Part shown: piece after piece, positions 47,025 through 60,000 of the stretch
Layout: each line of letters begins with the position of its first letter
Position numbering within the stretch: position 1 is the stretch's first letter
Assembly: GCF_932526225.1 (NCBI RefSeq)
Contig: NC_064034.1
Span: forward strand, 9,487,387-9,551,386
Direction of reading: 5' to 3'
From: Nematostella vectensis
Taxonomy: Eukaryota; Cnidaria; Anthozoa; Actiniaria; Edwardsiidae
Length of the DNA stretch: 64,000 nt
The notes under the pieces: generated by a model
What the model was told of the DNA's origin: nothing
What the model saw: the letters and a program-made list of their open reading frames with translations, nothing else
Database searches by the model: none
Position numbers and translations under genes: made by a program

Positions 47025-48130
47025 TTCAACGGCGTGTATACGGAAAAAAACACATTTGTTTATTCGGCTTGAACAAGCCCTTGTCCTTGAGTGTACGTTT
47101 CCCATTTAACAATTTTTCAAATCAAATTCTGTGTACATGAAAAAAGCCTTCATATAACATACACCCTCAAGAAAATTCCGTGTATAACAGGCGTGTAAAC
47201 GGAAAATATCCATGTACAAAAGGCGTGTGCGCGAAAAGAAATCCGCTCGTGCAACTTTGTCATATGTGAAACAAACAAGGCAGCTCGTCGATTACCATGT
47301 GTGACGCTGGCGTGGGCTTCGTTTGAAGCGCGTTCATATCCTCAACTTTTGATTAGTTTCTCATAAACGCAGGTTCGACAGGCAACTGCATTAAGCAAGT
47401 ACTCTCGGTAAGGCCTATTTTAGCCATGGCGTCGGGTAATAGTTTAGAAGAGGCGCGGCTTGGGCTCAAATGTTGAAAAGGAATAAATTCTTTAGTTTTC
47501 AAATTATCTTAATAAAAATACTCTCGAATTGGCCATCTGGAATTTATTCTTGTGCAACACTGGTCCTCTTGCCCCTCTCACACAAGTCGCCTTAGGGTGT
47601 GGACTTAGCAGGGGGCGTAAGTTCGGGGATGGATCTTTGTAGGCAAGAGTGCATTTATTTTTCAAAGATTGCGAGGACAATTTTGGCGTAAAATAAAGAT
47701 TCATCAATCGCTGACAATCGTTTGACAGGTCAGTTTTAAGCCAAAAATTCGTGTGCTTCAAGCTGGAGTATTGTTAGGTGTTACTGTGAATTTAGAAAAA
47801 ATTCGTCGCGCAGATTTCGATATTTTTATTTTAATATAAAAATATTGCTTCCATTTACCTTGCATGAAAAAAAATAATTTGATTCCAAACAAGTGTGAAT
47901 CTTGCGGGATCTGACAAAGCATAGATGTATTAATAAAATCTGAACATTTAAATCGAGCCGAAAATGAGTCTAATATAGGGAACTTAGTAACAGCTGTTTA
48001 GCCAAAACAACCTCGGCGCGCCACCTTAAACGGCTTGTGCAGGGAAAAATTGTTTAAACAAGCCCATGGCCACGAGTGTATGTTTCCTATTTACCAATTC
48101 CTCAAATACTGATGTAAAATCAAAGCATTT
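47025..48130. other. Intergenic transposon-like debris between DNAI3 and RBM5/10-like
   Basis: Short blocks recur at about 47030-47130 and 48030-48115 (GGCxTGTxxxxGGAAAAA, GAACAAGCCC, GAGTGTACGTTTCC, TTTACCAATTCCTCAAAT). GTGTACAAAAGGCGTGT-like motifs near 47200 also occur at 50560-50710. No gene was found. Confidence 0.5.
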
Positions 48131-48271
48131 TCACGCTTGGTATTTTTCTGGGGCGTTCATGGTAGCAGACAGGCACTTCCGACGCGTAAACCGTAAATGA
48201 CCCGACAATAAAAAAAAAACTCTTTTAGCGATGCACGTTTGGCTAATGCATCAGAATCGCAATGACCACCA

Positions 48272-49056
48272 CATAACAAATATACAGTTAGAGCCTCCAT
48301 TTAACGGACACCCTAAGGACCACCATATAACAAACAAACAGTAGAACCTCTATACATCGGACAACCTAAGGACCACCACATAACAAACATACAGTTGAAC
48401 CTCCATACATCGGACAACCTAAGGACCACCACATAACAAATATACAGTTAGAGCCTCCATATAACGGACACCCTTAGGACCACCACATAACAAATATACC
48501 GTAGAACCTCCATAATACGGACACCCTTAGGACCACCACATAACAAATATACAGTAGAACCTCCATACAACGGACAACCATAGAAACACTAAATAACAAA
48601 CAATCAGTAGAACCTCCATATAACGGACACCCTTAGGACCACCACATAACAAACATACAGTAGAACCTTCATATAACGGACACCCTTAGGTCCACCAAAT
48701 AACAAACATACAGTGGAACCTTCATATAACGGACACCCATAGGAACACTGAATAACAAATATACAGTGGAACCTTCAAAAACGGACACCCATAGGAACAC
48801 TACATAACAAATATACAGTAGAGCCTCACTACAACGGACACCCTGAGGACCATTACAAAACAAACATACAGTAGAACCTCCATACAACGGACACCTTTGG
48901 GACCACCACATAACAAACATACAGTTGAACCTTCATATAACGGACAACCATAGAAACACTACATAATAAACAATCAAAAGAACCTCCATACAACGGACAC
49001 CCTTAGGACCACCACATTACAAATATACAGTGGAACCACATAAAACGGACACCCTT
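48272..49056. repeat. Satellite of about 57 bp, about 14 copies, with pogo/Tigger-like core
   Basis: Diverged units of ACAGTAGAACCTCCATATAA then CGGACACCCTTAGGACCACC and ACATAACAAATAT. The core CAGTxGAACCTCxATATAACGG resembles terminal inverted repeats of pogo/Tigger DNA transposons, so the array may descend from a transposon end. Resemblance to that family is from memory and unverified. Confidence 0.85.
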
Positions 49057-49760
49057 GGGGAAAAATTTTATGTACAAGGGGTGTGTGTGGCGCCTGGCTC
49101 ACGGCGAATGTTGAAGAGCGGGACAAACTTGCTAAACAACTTCTCGCGATGAACGTAGTGGGTGGTAAATGCTTTACTAATCGATTAAAGTTAGGGACCA
49201 CGGTGTATCGGCTGTGAATGACGGTGATTTAATTGACGATAATGAAATGTAAACTGGAATACAATGCAATAAATGAACTAATTACTAAATGATAGCATTA
49301 CAAGATATCAGAATCACGTCAAGATAAATAGCGTACATTCCAATCATAGTTGCGGTATAACAAACTCTAGAAACAAAGCTCCTAAGTTAAGTTGAGTTGG
49401 TTGAAAACACTACACCGGCAACAATTGTAATAGTACAGCAATAAAATCATGGCAGAAATTATTATCTAAAGAGCTAATACTACATGACATAATTTTGGTT
49501 GTGCTTGCGTGTGTGCCACTACAAGCGACATGAAAATAAGCTAACGAGGTATGGGGCAACTGTAAAATAGCCAAAACATTTCTATGACCAATATTGTAGC
49601 AATAATTGAGATATATAGGGACTAGGCTACAGTAGATAAGACGCTAAAGTAGTCAAAGCAATTTAAGGCGTTGCCACATGCTAGGCTAAGGAGCATACTA
49701 AAATGAAAGTACCTAAAACTATATGCCTAATGCTAGTACTCATAAACAAGGCGTAGACAT

Positions 49761-50122
49761 CAGGCGCGTAGCCAGGGGGGGGGGGTTGCCAACTCCCCCC
49801 CCCCCCAACTCGGCTTGAAGGTCCGCTCAGAGCAAACAAAAAATATATAACATTTGGCTGGATTACCGTGCACATAAATATGTCTTTAAAATGACTATAA
49901 AAATCTATTTTTTTTTTAAATAATCATCTTGATTATTATCGCTATATGTTAAAAAGGACCCTATTAATAGGGTGCTTTAAAATACATTTTAAATACAAGA
50001 TTGAATTTATTTGAAGTATTGATTGCCTAATGTAATAAGGCTGGGGGAGGGGTATACCGGAAATTTGGTCCGCTGAAATGGAAAAACGAACCACCCCGCT
50101 CAAAATCCTGGCTACGGGCCTG
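49761..50122. mobile_element. Inverted-repeat element flanked by GACAT
   Basis: 362 bp with ends CAGGCGCGTAGCCAGG and CCTGGCTACGGGCCTG, an 11-base G run and a 12-base C run near the left end, and flanking GACAT (49756-49760, 50123-50127). The same end motif occurs at 11809-11974. No coding capacity. Confidence 0.75.
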
Positions 50123-50247
50123 GACATAATTACTGTACTTACACATCAGTTCCCGCTTGCACTTTAAATGGCCAAAAGTATGCTCCAAAATACTAGTAGA
50201 ATAAAAAAGCCCAAACTGTCGCGATCTCGTACCAGAACAATGAATAC

Positions 50248-50375
50248 AATACACCAAAAACTGGAAATCGACTCTGCCAAATTTTCGTCTTTAATAAGAC
50301 TTCTTCAGGGCACACTGAAGAAGTCTTATTAAAGACGAAAATTTGGCAGAGTCGATTTCCAGTTTTTGGTGTATT
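50248..50375. mobile_element. Palindromic MITE, family B, copy 2
   Basis: 128 bp, nearly perfectly self-complementary from AATACACCAAAAACTGG to CCAGTTTTTGGTGTATT, with TCTTTAATAAGACTTCTTCA and its complement at the centre. It is far better preserved than copy 1 at 10480-10602, which suggests more recent movement. Confidence 0.9.
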
Positions 50376-50544
50376 ATTTTACTCCAAAATACTAGTTTAT
50401 AATAAAAAACGACGTGCGCTAACATTTTTGTACGTACCCACGTGGGCTAGCTTATGACGTAATTTTATATAAACAAGATCGACGAATAGAATCACTAAAT
50501 GAATCAAATAGAAGAGCCTCGATTCTATGCTCTTTACAGTGTTA

Positions 50545-50725
50545 CACACGAAAAAAAAATCGTGTACACGGGGAATAATTTGTGTACGGAAGGCATGTAT
50601 GGTGTACAAAAGGCGTGTACAAGGAAAAGATTCCGTGTACATAAGGCGTGTACACTGAAAAAAAATCAGTGTACAAAAGGCATGTACATGGAAACAAATC
50701 TGTGTACATACATGCCCGTCTGCAC
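50545..50725. repeat. Degenerate GTGTACA / GGCGTGTAC repeat
   Basis: About six loose copies of GTGTACAAAAGGCGTGTACA with GGAAAAAAAT spacers of about 27-30 bp. Open frames here are repeat translation, not genes. Confidence 0.7.
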
Positions 50726-50874
50726 AGAAAATATATTATATTATGCTATTTTATCATGAGTCTTTTGTAAAATCCCTGCTCTTCTAAGAGGGCAGTTGCC
50801 CCGTGATACTTATGGTCATGTACTGCTTGGTGATTTCCCTTAAACAACAGAACAGTTTATAAAAACAAAAGCTC

Positions 50875-50896
50875 GTTTATTTCTTTATTTATTATA
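50875..50896 (-). terminator. Polyadenylation signals of RBM5/10-like gene
   Basis: The plus strand has overlapping TTTATT motifs (AATAAATAAAG on the gene strand) about 190 bp past the stop codon at 51082-51084. Confidence 0.7.
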
Positions 50897-51081
50897 CAGT
50901 GCTTTGTTTCCTGGATAAGCGGCTATGAACAACTGATAGGTGAGACGTTCCAACGTGTCAACATACAGTGCATGATCAGGGACACTATGTCCCACTTGAA
51001 TTGCTTTTTAAGCAGAAGAACAGAATTGTCCTTGAACTTAATCCAAGAGAGTGCTTAGCACGTCATGTCATCTTGAAAATG

Positions 51082-54000
51082 CTAGGCATCATGAAATCTT
51101 GAGTACGCCTGCAAAAAATAGAACATTGTTTATTTTCTATGTACAAGAGAGCCAGTAAATTGTGCACACTTAATACTCGGGTTGTGTATTCCAGGGCATC
51201 ATACTATATGCCTTACCCTAACCCTATATGAAGTACTAACCATGGGGGCCTATGACTAGTCTGAGTCAAATTGCCTGGACTATACCCTATGACTAGTCTG
51301 AGTCAAATTGCCTGGACTATACCCTATGACTAGTCTGAGTCAAATTGTCTGGACTATACCCTATGACTAGTCTGAGTCAAATTGTCTGGACTATACCCTA
51401 TGACTAGTCTGAGTCAAATTGCCTGGACTATACCCTATGACTAGTCTGAGTCAAATTGCCTGGGGCCGGTTGCACAAAGCCTGGATAAGTCTTATCCACC
51501 GGTTAAATCCTTATCCAGCGGATAAAAGTTATCCGAGTGGCGTGATTCGGTTGCACAAAGCCCGAATAAAAGTTATCCAGCAGTAAAAGTTATCTGGATG
51601 ATAGAGGTCGGATAAAAATTTTTCTTCAGAATTTAGATTAACTTTAGACGCAGTGAAAATTGATACACATGCAAACGACGACTTTTACTGTTGGTAAATT
51701 CACAATGAACTATGAACTTACATGCAGCTTTGGCAGGATTAGAATCAAACTATATTGTCCGTTCTGTCAAGAAATGTGACTCCCAAAGACAGGAAGAAGC
51801 TAAACACTATCCCCTGTGATCATTCCATGATTTACATGCACTTTGCCTCGATAAACTGTTTGTTTTCTGGTACTTTCAGTAGCTTTTTCAACGATCGCCA
51901 ATTTGTTTGAAGGAAAAACAGCGCGCGCTTTGCATATTCACCATGGAAACGGGAAGCCATTTAGTGGCAAATGATGGCTATTCAGCGGATAGTTATCCAG
52001 CGTTCTATCCACGCTTTGTGCAACGCTATTTTATCCGCCGTATAACTATTCGCTGGATAGGGATTTTATCCTGCGGTTAGCGCCTATCCGGCGGATAACT
52101 TATCCATGCTTTGTGCAACCGGCCCCTGTACTATACCCTATGACTAGTCTTGGTTAGATTGAATAGTTAAGGTCAAATGACTTACCAGTTTGCGCTGGCG
52201 TTCGCGGTCTGACTCTCCACCTGTCACGCTACCATAAGAACTGCCTCTAGACCCTAGGCCAGCATTCTGGCTACGCATTGTTGCCTGAAACGATTAACCA
52301 CAGATTACTACTTTAGAAGGAAAATGTTTATAACACAAAACAAATAGTTCATGCTTCAGCTTTTCAGTGTTTACTGGTTCAGTTCAAATTTTAGTAAAAA
52401 AATAAGCTTTATAATTGTTTTTCAATGGATTTAGTGCATACATAAAAATAATCATATATAAAGAAAACTCTGCTTAGCTGCAAAATTTGAGCATCAAATT
52501 GATCTCTTCATTTCTCACCTACTTTGACAGCAATATTTGTTATACCTTTTTTGTTTATAATAAAGACATGTTTATTCATGAATATAAAGTTAACACACAT
52601 ATATAATAAACACACGCATGTATAAGTTAGAGAATATTATTGCATTATACCTGGATCGGGTTTACAATGCCTTGTCCCTCTTTGCCTAGGCCACGCCCCT
52701 CAGACCAGCCCATTGCCTGTATGGTGTCAATGATAGGTGGCGAGGAAGAGGAATAGGTAAATTAATTCAATAAGTTTACATGGTGTCAATGATAGGTGGC
52801 GAGGAAGAGGAATAGGTAAATTAATTCAATAAGTTTACATGGTGTCAATGATAGGTGGAGAGGAAAAGAATTAGGTAAATTAATTCAATAAGTTTACATG
52901 GTGTCAATGATAGGTGGTGAGGAAGAGGAATAGGTAAATTAATTCAATAAGGTTACATGGTGTAAATGATAGGTGGCGAGGAAGAGGAATAGGTAAATTA
53001 ATTCTATAATTTTACATGGTGTCAATGATAAGCGGCTGGTACCTTCAGCATCTGGTTGCCAATGTTGTTTTCTGGAATTTTAGCCTTGGTTGGCTGCTCA
53101 TAAGGCCTTTAAATGGAAAAAGAGCCAATAAATATAATAATTATAATTAATACTAACTGATTAAAGCAATTAATACATGTATATGAATACAGTTTTACAA
53201 AGGGTAATAGCCCTTGATGAGTATACAAGTATCAAAGAAATATTATGAGCAATTGGGGAATTTGCAAAAGCTTTACACAAGAATTTGATCAAGTCAGCAC
53301 TTGAGAAAAACATCAGAAGACATAAATGCTTGTTTTAGCGCCATTGGCACTATTTGCTTTTTTGAGTGTAATGGGAGCTTATTTGAGGCTGGGTGCTTAT
53401 TTAAGGGGGCTAATGTAATACTTTGCTCCTTTGGAGATGCTATCATTAGAAGAAGGGTGCCTATTGGAAGCTGGGCGCTAAAACAAGCATTAGTGGTAGT
53501 CAAATACAGGGTGACACAATACTTACGAGGTTGGAGTAAAACCTGCTTTCCGCTTCCTGTTTGGTGGAGCATAGTTGCTACTTGAGTCAGGCTGGCCATA
53601 TTTCTCGCGGCGTTCCTTTGCCCTATCCCTGTATTTAGCCTCTCTCTCCTTTCTCTCATATTCTTCTCGCTGTTCCTCTGTCATACTCATCTTTTTATGA
53701 ATCTCTAAGTTTTGCTGCAAGTCAAAATAATACAAATGGAGTAAATTAAAAGAGTAATTAGACATACTGTTAATAAATAATTAGACAAGTAATTTAGAAG
53801 CTGTTTATTTAGTTTTAAGGGCAGGAAATATTCCAGACAGATGATATGGCAAGTACCTTGTGAAGGTCAGAGAACTGCATGTGTTTGTCCAGAGCTTCTC
53901 GACTCGGTAGTTGCCGCTTGCATAGAAGGCACGCCATCAGTTTAAGGTCAGTAAACTGTGCGCTAGGGTCTTCCTCCGTGTCGGAGTCATCATCATCACC

Positions 54001-57000
54001 ATACTGGGCCAGAGTTCCCAAGGGGGAGGGGGCTTTGAAAGAGAGGAGTGGTAAGTCAGTAGGACTCCCTCAGGCAGCTCTGCTTGATTAAATTTTCCAT
54101 GTTGTTAGAATAAATATCTATGAACCTATGTGAAAGTATATTTATCATTTATCACCAGTATCTATTGCTGTACCGTGAAGGGAGCTGCGAACAGCAAGTG
54201 ACCACACAGTGCAAATGCTTTTTAGATCAACCTGTCTTGTCTAACTTGACAATTGCTGCTAAAGGATATGATGTGTTTAATCATTAATATTAACCTGGTT
54301 CCTCCTCCTTTGCCATGGCTGCTATAGGACTTGTTGTCTCTTACCTGGTTCCTCCTCCTTTGCCATGGCTGCTATAGGACTTGCCGTCTCTTACCTGGTT
54401 CCTCTTCCTTGGCCATGGCTGCTATAGGACTTGCTGTCTCTTACCTGGTTCCTCCTTCTTTGCCATGGCTGCTATAGGACTTGCTGTCTCTTACCTGGTT
54501 CCTCTTCCTTGGCCATGGTTGCTATAGGACTTGCTGTCTCTTACCTGGTTCCTCTTCCATTGCCATGGCTGCTATAGGACTTGCTTTGTCTTACCTGGTT
54601 CCTCTTCTTTGCCATGGCTGCTATAGGACTTGCTGTCTCTTACCTGGTTCCTCTTCCTTGGCCATGGTTGCTATAGGACTTGCTGTCTCTTACCTGGTTC
54701 CTCTTCCATTGCCATGGCTGCTATAGGACTTGCTGTCTCTTACCTGGTTCCTCTTCCATTGCCATGGCTGCTATAGGACTTGCTTTGTCTTACCTGGTTC
54801 CTCTTCTGTGGCCATGGCTGCTAAAGGACTTGCTGTCTCTTACCTGGTTCCTCTTCCTTGGCCATGGCTGCTATAGGACTTGCTGTCTCTTACCTGGTTC
54901 CTCTTCCTTGGCCATGGTTGCTATAGGACTTGCTGTCTCTTACCTGGTTCCTCCTCCTTTGTCATGGCTGCTATAGGACTTGCTGTCTCTTACCTGGTTC
55001 CTCTTCCTTGGCCATGGCTGCTATAGGACTTGCTGTCTCTTACCTGGTTCCTCCTCCTTTGCCATGGCTGCTATAGGACTTGCTTTGTCTTACCTGGTTC
55101 CTCTTCTGTGGCCATGGCTGCTAAAGGATTTGCTGTCTCTTACCTGGTTCCTCCTCCTTTGCCATGGCTGCTATAGGACTTGCTTTTTCTTACCTGGTTC
55201 CTCTTCTGTGGCCATGGCTGCTAAAGGACTTGCCGTCTCTTACCTGGTTCCTCTTCTGTGGCCATGGCTGCTAAAGGACTTGCCATCTCTTACCTGGTTC
55301 CTCTTCCTTGGCCATGGCTGCTATAGGACTTGCTGTCTCTTACCTGGTTCCTCCTCCTTTGTCATGGCTGCTATAGGACTTGCTGTCTTTTACCTGGTTC
55401 CTCCTCCTTTGCCATGGCTGCTATAGGACTTGCTTTGTCTTACCTGGTTCCTCTTCTGTGGCCATGGCTGCTAAAGGACTTGCTGTCTCTTACCTGGTTC
55501 CTCTTCCTTGGCCATGGCTGCTATAGGACTTGCTGTCTCTTACCTGGTTCCTCTTCCTTGGCCATGGTTGCTATAGGACTTGCTGTCTCTTACCTGGTTC
55601 CTCCTCCTTTGTCATGGCTGCTATAGGACTTGCTGTCTCTTACCTGGTTCCTCTTCCTTGGCCATGGCTGCTATAGGACTTGCTGTCTCTTACCTGGTTC
55701 CTCCTCCTTTGCCATGGCTGCTATAGGACTTGCTTTGTCTTACCTGGTTCCTCTTCTGTGGCCATGGCTGCTAAAGGATTTGCTGTCTCTTACCTGGTTC
55801 CTCCTCCTTTGCCATGGCTGCTATAGGACTTGCTTTTTCTTACCTGGTTCCTCTTCTGTGGCCATGGCTGCTAAAGGACTTGCCGTCTCTTACCTGGTTC
55901 CTCTTCTGTGGCCATGGCTGCTAAAGGACTTGCCATCTCTTACCTGGTTCCTCTTCCTTGGCCATGGCTGCTATAGGACTTGCTGTCTCTTACCTGGTTC
56001 CTCCTCCTTTGTCATGGCTGCTATAGGACTTGCTGTCTTTTACCTGGTTCCTCCTCCTTTGCCATGGCTGCTATAGGACTTGCCGTCTCTTACCTGGTTC
56101 CTCTTCTGTGGCCATGGCTGCTAAAGGACTTGCTGTCTCTTACCTGGTTCCTCCTCCTTTGCCATTGCTGCTATAGGACTTGCTTTGTCTTACCTGGTTC
56201 CTCTTCTGTGGCCATGGCTGCTAAAGGACTTGCTGTCTCTTACCTGGTTCCTCCTCCTTTGCCATGGCTGCTATAGGACTTGCTTTGTCTTACCTGGTTC
56301 CTCTTCTGTGGCCATGGCTGCTATAGGACTTGCTTTGTCTTACCTGGTTCCTCTTCTGTGGTCATGGCTGCTAAAGGACTTGCTGTCTCTTACCTGGTTC
56401 CTCCTCCTTTGCCATGGCTGCTATAGGACTTGCTTTGTCTTACCTGGTTCCTCTTCTGTGGCCATGGCTGCTAAAGGACTTGCTTTGTCTTACCTGGTTC
56501 CTCCTCCTTTGCCATGGCTGCTATAGGACTTGCTTTGTCTTACCTGGTTCCTCTTCTGTGGCCATGGCTGCTATAGGACTTGCTTTGTCTTACCTGGTTC
56601 CTCTTCTGTGGCCATGGCTGCTAAAGGACTTGCTGTCTCTTACCTGGTTCCTCTTCTGTGGCCATGGCTGCTATAGGACTTGCTTTGTCTTACCTGGTTC
56701 CTCTTCTGTGGCCATGGCTGCTAAAGGACTTGCTGTCTCTTACCTGGTTCCTCTTCTGTGGCCATGGCTGCTAAAGGACTTGCTGTGACTCTCTTTGGAA
56801 GCTGCTGCATTGATGCTAAGTTCTTGGCGATTGACAGGGAGGACAACGAGGCAAACTTGGGAGGCGGGGCCATCGGCTGCGAATACATTATATGTCAGAC
56901 CATCTCTACTACAGTATACATTCTAATGGTCATTTTAACTAGGCATAATATACCCTTACTTTAAGTAACTTTATCAGGTTAGAAGTGAATATAACATCTA

Positions 57001-60000
57001 AAGAATTAATTACAATAGCTAAATGGTTAATGAAGCATAAGTTTTATTTTTAGGTGTTATTTTCAGGGTTCCTTCTCAAAGATTTTCTCCCAGTATTGTC
57101 TGACGTGCTTTTTAAGAAAGAGGTTGAAATTATGCATCAATCTTTGCTTTCCCTAGAAGGTTTAGAAAAGAAGTTTTGATCAACAAGATGTCTTTGAAAA
57201 CCTTTTTAAATTCAGTGTCTTCAAGAGAAGGTTTTTTCTCCTCAGCGGCCGGTGCAGACTGTGTCTTTGTGGCATTCACATTTTTGGCCCATCTCTCCAT
57301 GTCTTTGGCAATCTAAAACATGTGTCACAGTCAGTTATAAAATTCTTTAAAGACAAATTACTTCTCAGGCAAATTACCTTCTTGGCTTGAAGAGACTTGG
57401 CTTTCTTCTGTTTTTCTGTAAAAAATATTTTAGTTCAATTTGACTTTGAGATTAAACCTGTACTGCTCAAGTGATCTTACCTTTTGCTGCATTTGCACTT
57501 GAGTCCACAGTGTTGGTATCAGCACCAGGAGTCACACTCGCTTCAGGGGCAGCGGCAGCCGCCCTGTGCCAAAATATGAAACATTGAATGCCTTCCTTGA
57601 TCAGTAAAGCACCAACTCCTAAGTGGGTCTAACAGCACACAATATTTTCATATCTATCCTCTGTGCGATGATTATGATGTCACTGATTATGATGATGACA
57701 ACGATACATTAAAACACTCACCCATTAGCTGCAACTGGAATATACTGCTGGGTGGTGTCATCCCAGTAGAAGTACTGTGCTGTGGCCGGGTTATAATAAT
57801 ACTAACAGGGAAAACATTTTAGACATTTGAAAAAAATGGCAATGAAGATACAAAGACACAGAGCTGGCTGATCAAACTCTTACACAGTTCATGATATCAA
57901 ACAGTAAACCACTATTTCAGCTACTAGTTAATGATAAGTTGTAATAATATATTTATCCTTTATCTACTACAAAGGTAGGCCATAATGGTAGAATCCCTCT
58001 AAATAAACTACTTTATGTAATCAATGATTTAAATGAATTTTCTCAACATATTGTACTGTTCAACAAAGTAACACAGGGAGACTGAGATGACAATGTGCAT
58101 TAAACATACTGTATACTGACAGTGTCATATTTATGTTATATCATCATTAGATAAACCATTGCTTTATTGGCTCTTACCTGAGTGTTTGCATCATAGTAAA
58201 ACCCAGTCGTGGAGTCGTAGTAATACCCAGAGGAAGGGTCGTACACAAAGCTTGACACAACAGGAGCAGTAACTGCTGGCGTTGCGGCAGCCACTGATGG
58301 TGTTGTTGTTGCTGCGGCAAGCTGGGCTGTAGACTGGGCTGTTTGCGCATTTGTGGATGACGCTACCCCCTCAGAGACAAGGCAATATAACTTTATTTAT
58401 ACCACACACAGAAATTACAGTAAGAAAATAAATAATAATTACAGATTTTGGGTATTGGCTGCCTAGAAGTAACTAAAAAGCTAATCTGGCTAGGCAGCAC
58501 AAAATAGTTCAATTAAATGGAGCGTATAGCAAGGACGTACAAGGCACGAATACAAAATACATGAAAGCAGCAGCAAAATAAAATGCAATAAAACAAAAAA
58601 ACTAGATAGAAGCTAATAATTTTCAAGGATTGAGGTCTTTATTGCAGCCTTGAAGCTAGGCAAACGCATGGTTTTGGTAGGTTCTTTGATGTTATTCCAA
58701 ATTGAGGCACCTTTAAAACGAATATTAAACTTTCCATAATTAGTTCGAGGTAAAGGGAGGCAGTACGATGATTTAGAAGCCAGTCTTGTATTATATTTGT
58801 GCCTTGAAGCAACCGTAGTAAAAAAAGAATCAAAAGGAGTTGGAAGTAGATTCAAATTAAATTTGTACATAAATATTGTGTTTAAGTAATAGATTAGATC
58901 AGGAGATTTCAAGATATTTAGTTTTCTAAAGATAGGAGAAGTATGTTCAATGTAAGATGAGAAAGTTATGATTCTAACAGCTTTCTTCTGTAAAATAAAA
59001 AGAGGCTTGATTGTTGATTCATATGTGTTGCCCCAAATAATAGCACCATAAGTAAGAAATGGATAAATTAGAGAATAATATAGCTGAGTGAGAATTGTTG
59101 GTGATACATAGTAACGCAGCTTTGCTATTATTCCGACCCCTCTGGAGATTTTCTTACTTAACTGGTTAATGTGCTCCTTCCAGTTAAGAAAGGAGTCAAT
59201 AACTACACCAAGATATTTGATATTATTTTTTTGTTTAATGGTATTATTATTGATTGATAAAGAAATAGAACTAGCCAGCCTCTTTTGTGCTGGTCGAAAA
59301 ATGACAAAATTAGTTTTACTGATGTTCAAAGCCAATTTATTTGCACAAAGCCAACGATTTATATTATACAGATCTGTGTTTACTTTGGTCTCTAAGGATG
59401 TCAATGAAGAATCGGCACAAAATAAATTGGCATCATCAGCAAATAAATGAAAGTCAAATAAGTTGGAGCAGTTATTAAAATCATTAATGTACAGAAGAAA
59501 GAGAAGGGGACCAAGTACTGAACCTTGAGGCACTCCACATGTTATTGGTAGTGGTGCAGATGACACATTACCAATAGAAACAAACTGTTGCCTGTTTGAT
59601 AAGTAGGAAACAAACCATTCATAAGCTATGCCACGGATGCCGTATGAATAAAGTTTTGCTAATAATATTTTATGATCAACAGTATCAAAAGCTTTGCTAA
59701 AATCAAGAAATATGCCACAAGAGTATTGACCACCCTCAATTGATCTTTGGATTTTATCGGTAATAAGCAGAAGAGCATGTTCTGTAGAATGATTGGCTCG
59801 AAAGCCAAATTGATTTTTGTACAAAATATCGTATTTGTCTAGAAATTTTATGACTCTGTTATACATTAACCTTTCAAGTAACTGATTAAAAATAGATAAT
59901 AATGATATTGGTCTAAAATTAGAAGTGTCAAAATGAGAGCCTGATTTGTAAATAGGTATGACACGTGCAATTTTGAAGGCATCAGGTACAATGCCAGAAG

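Noticed and set aside
46824..47105. Overlapping frames on both strands near 47 kb
   Set aside because: They fall across a short foldback repeat, so both strands are open by symmetry.
53301..53585. Plus-strand 94-residue frame opposite RBM5/10-like exons
   Set aside because: Overlaps the exon at 53527-53714 antisense, with no motif or splice context.
54481..56788. Plus-strand frames encoding TWFLFLGHGCYRTCC repeats
   Set aside because: Antisense translation of the 50-bp donor array; three units (150 nt) restore frame, so long stop-free stretches are expected by chance.
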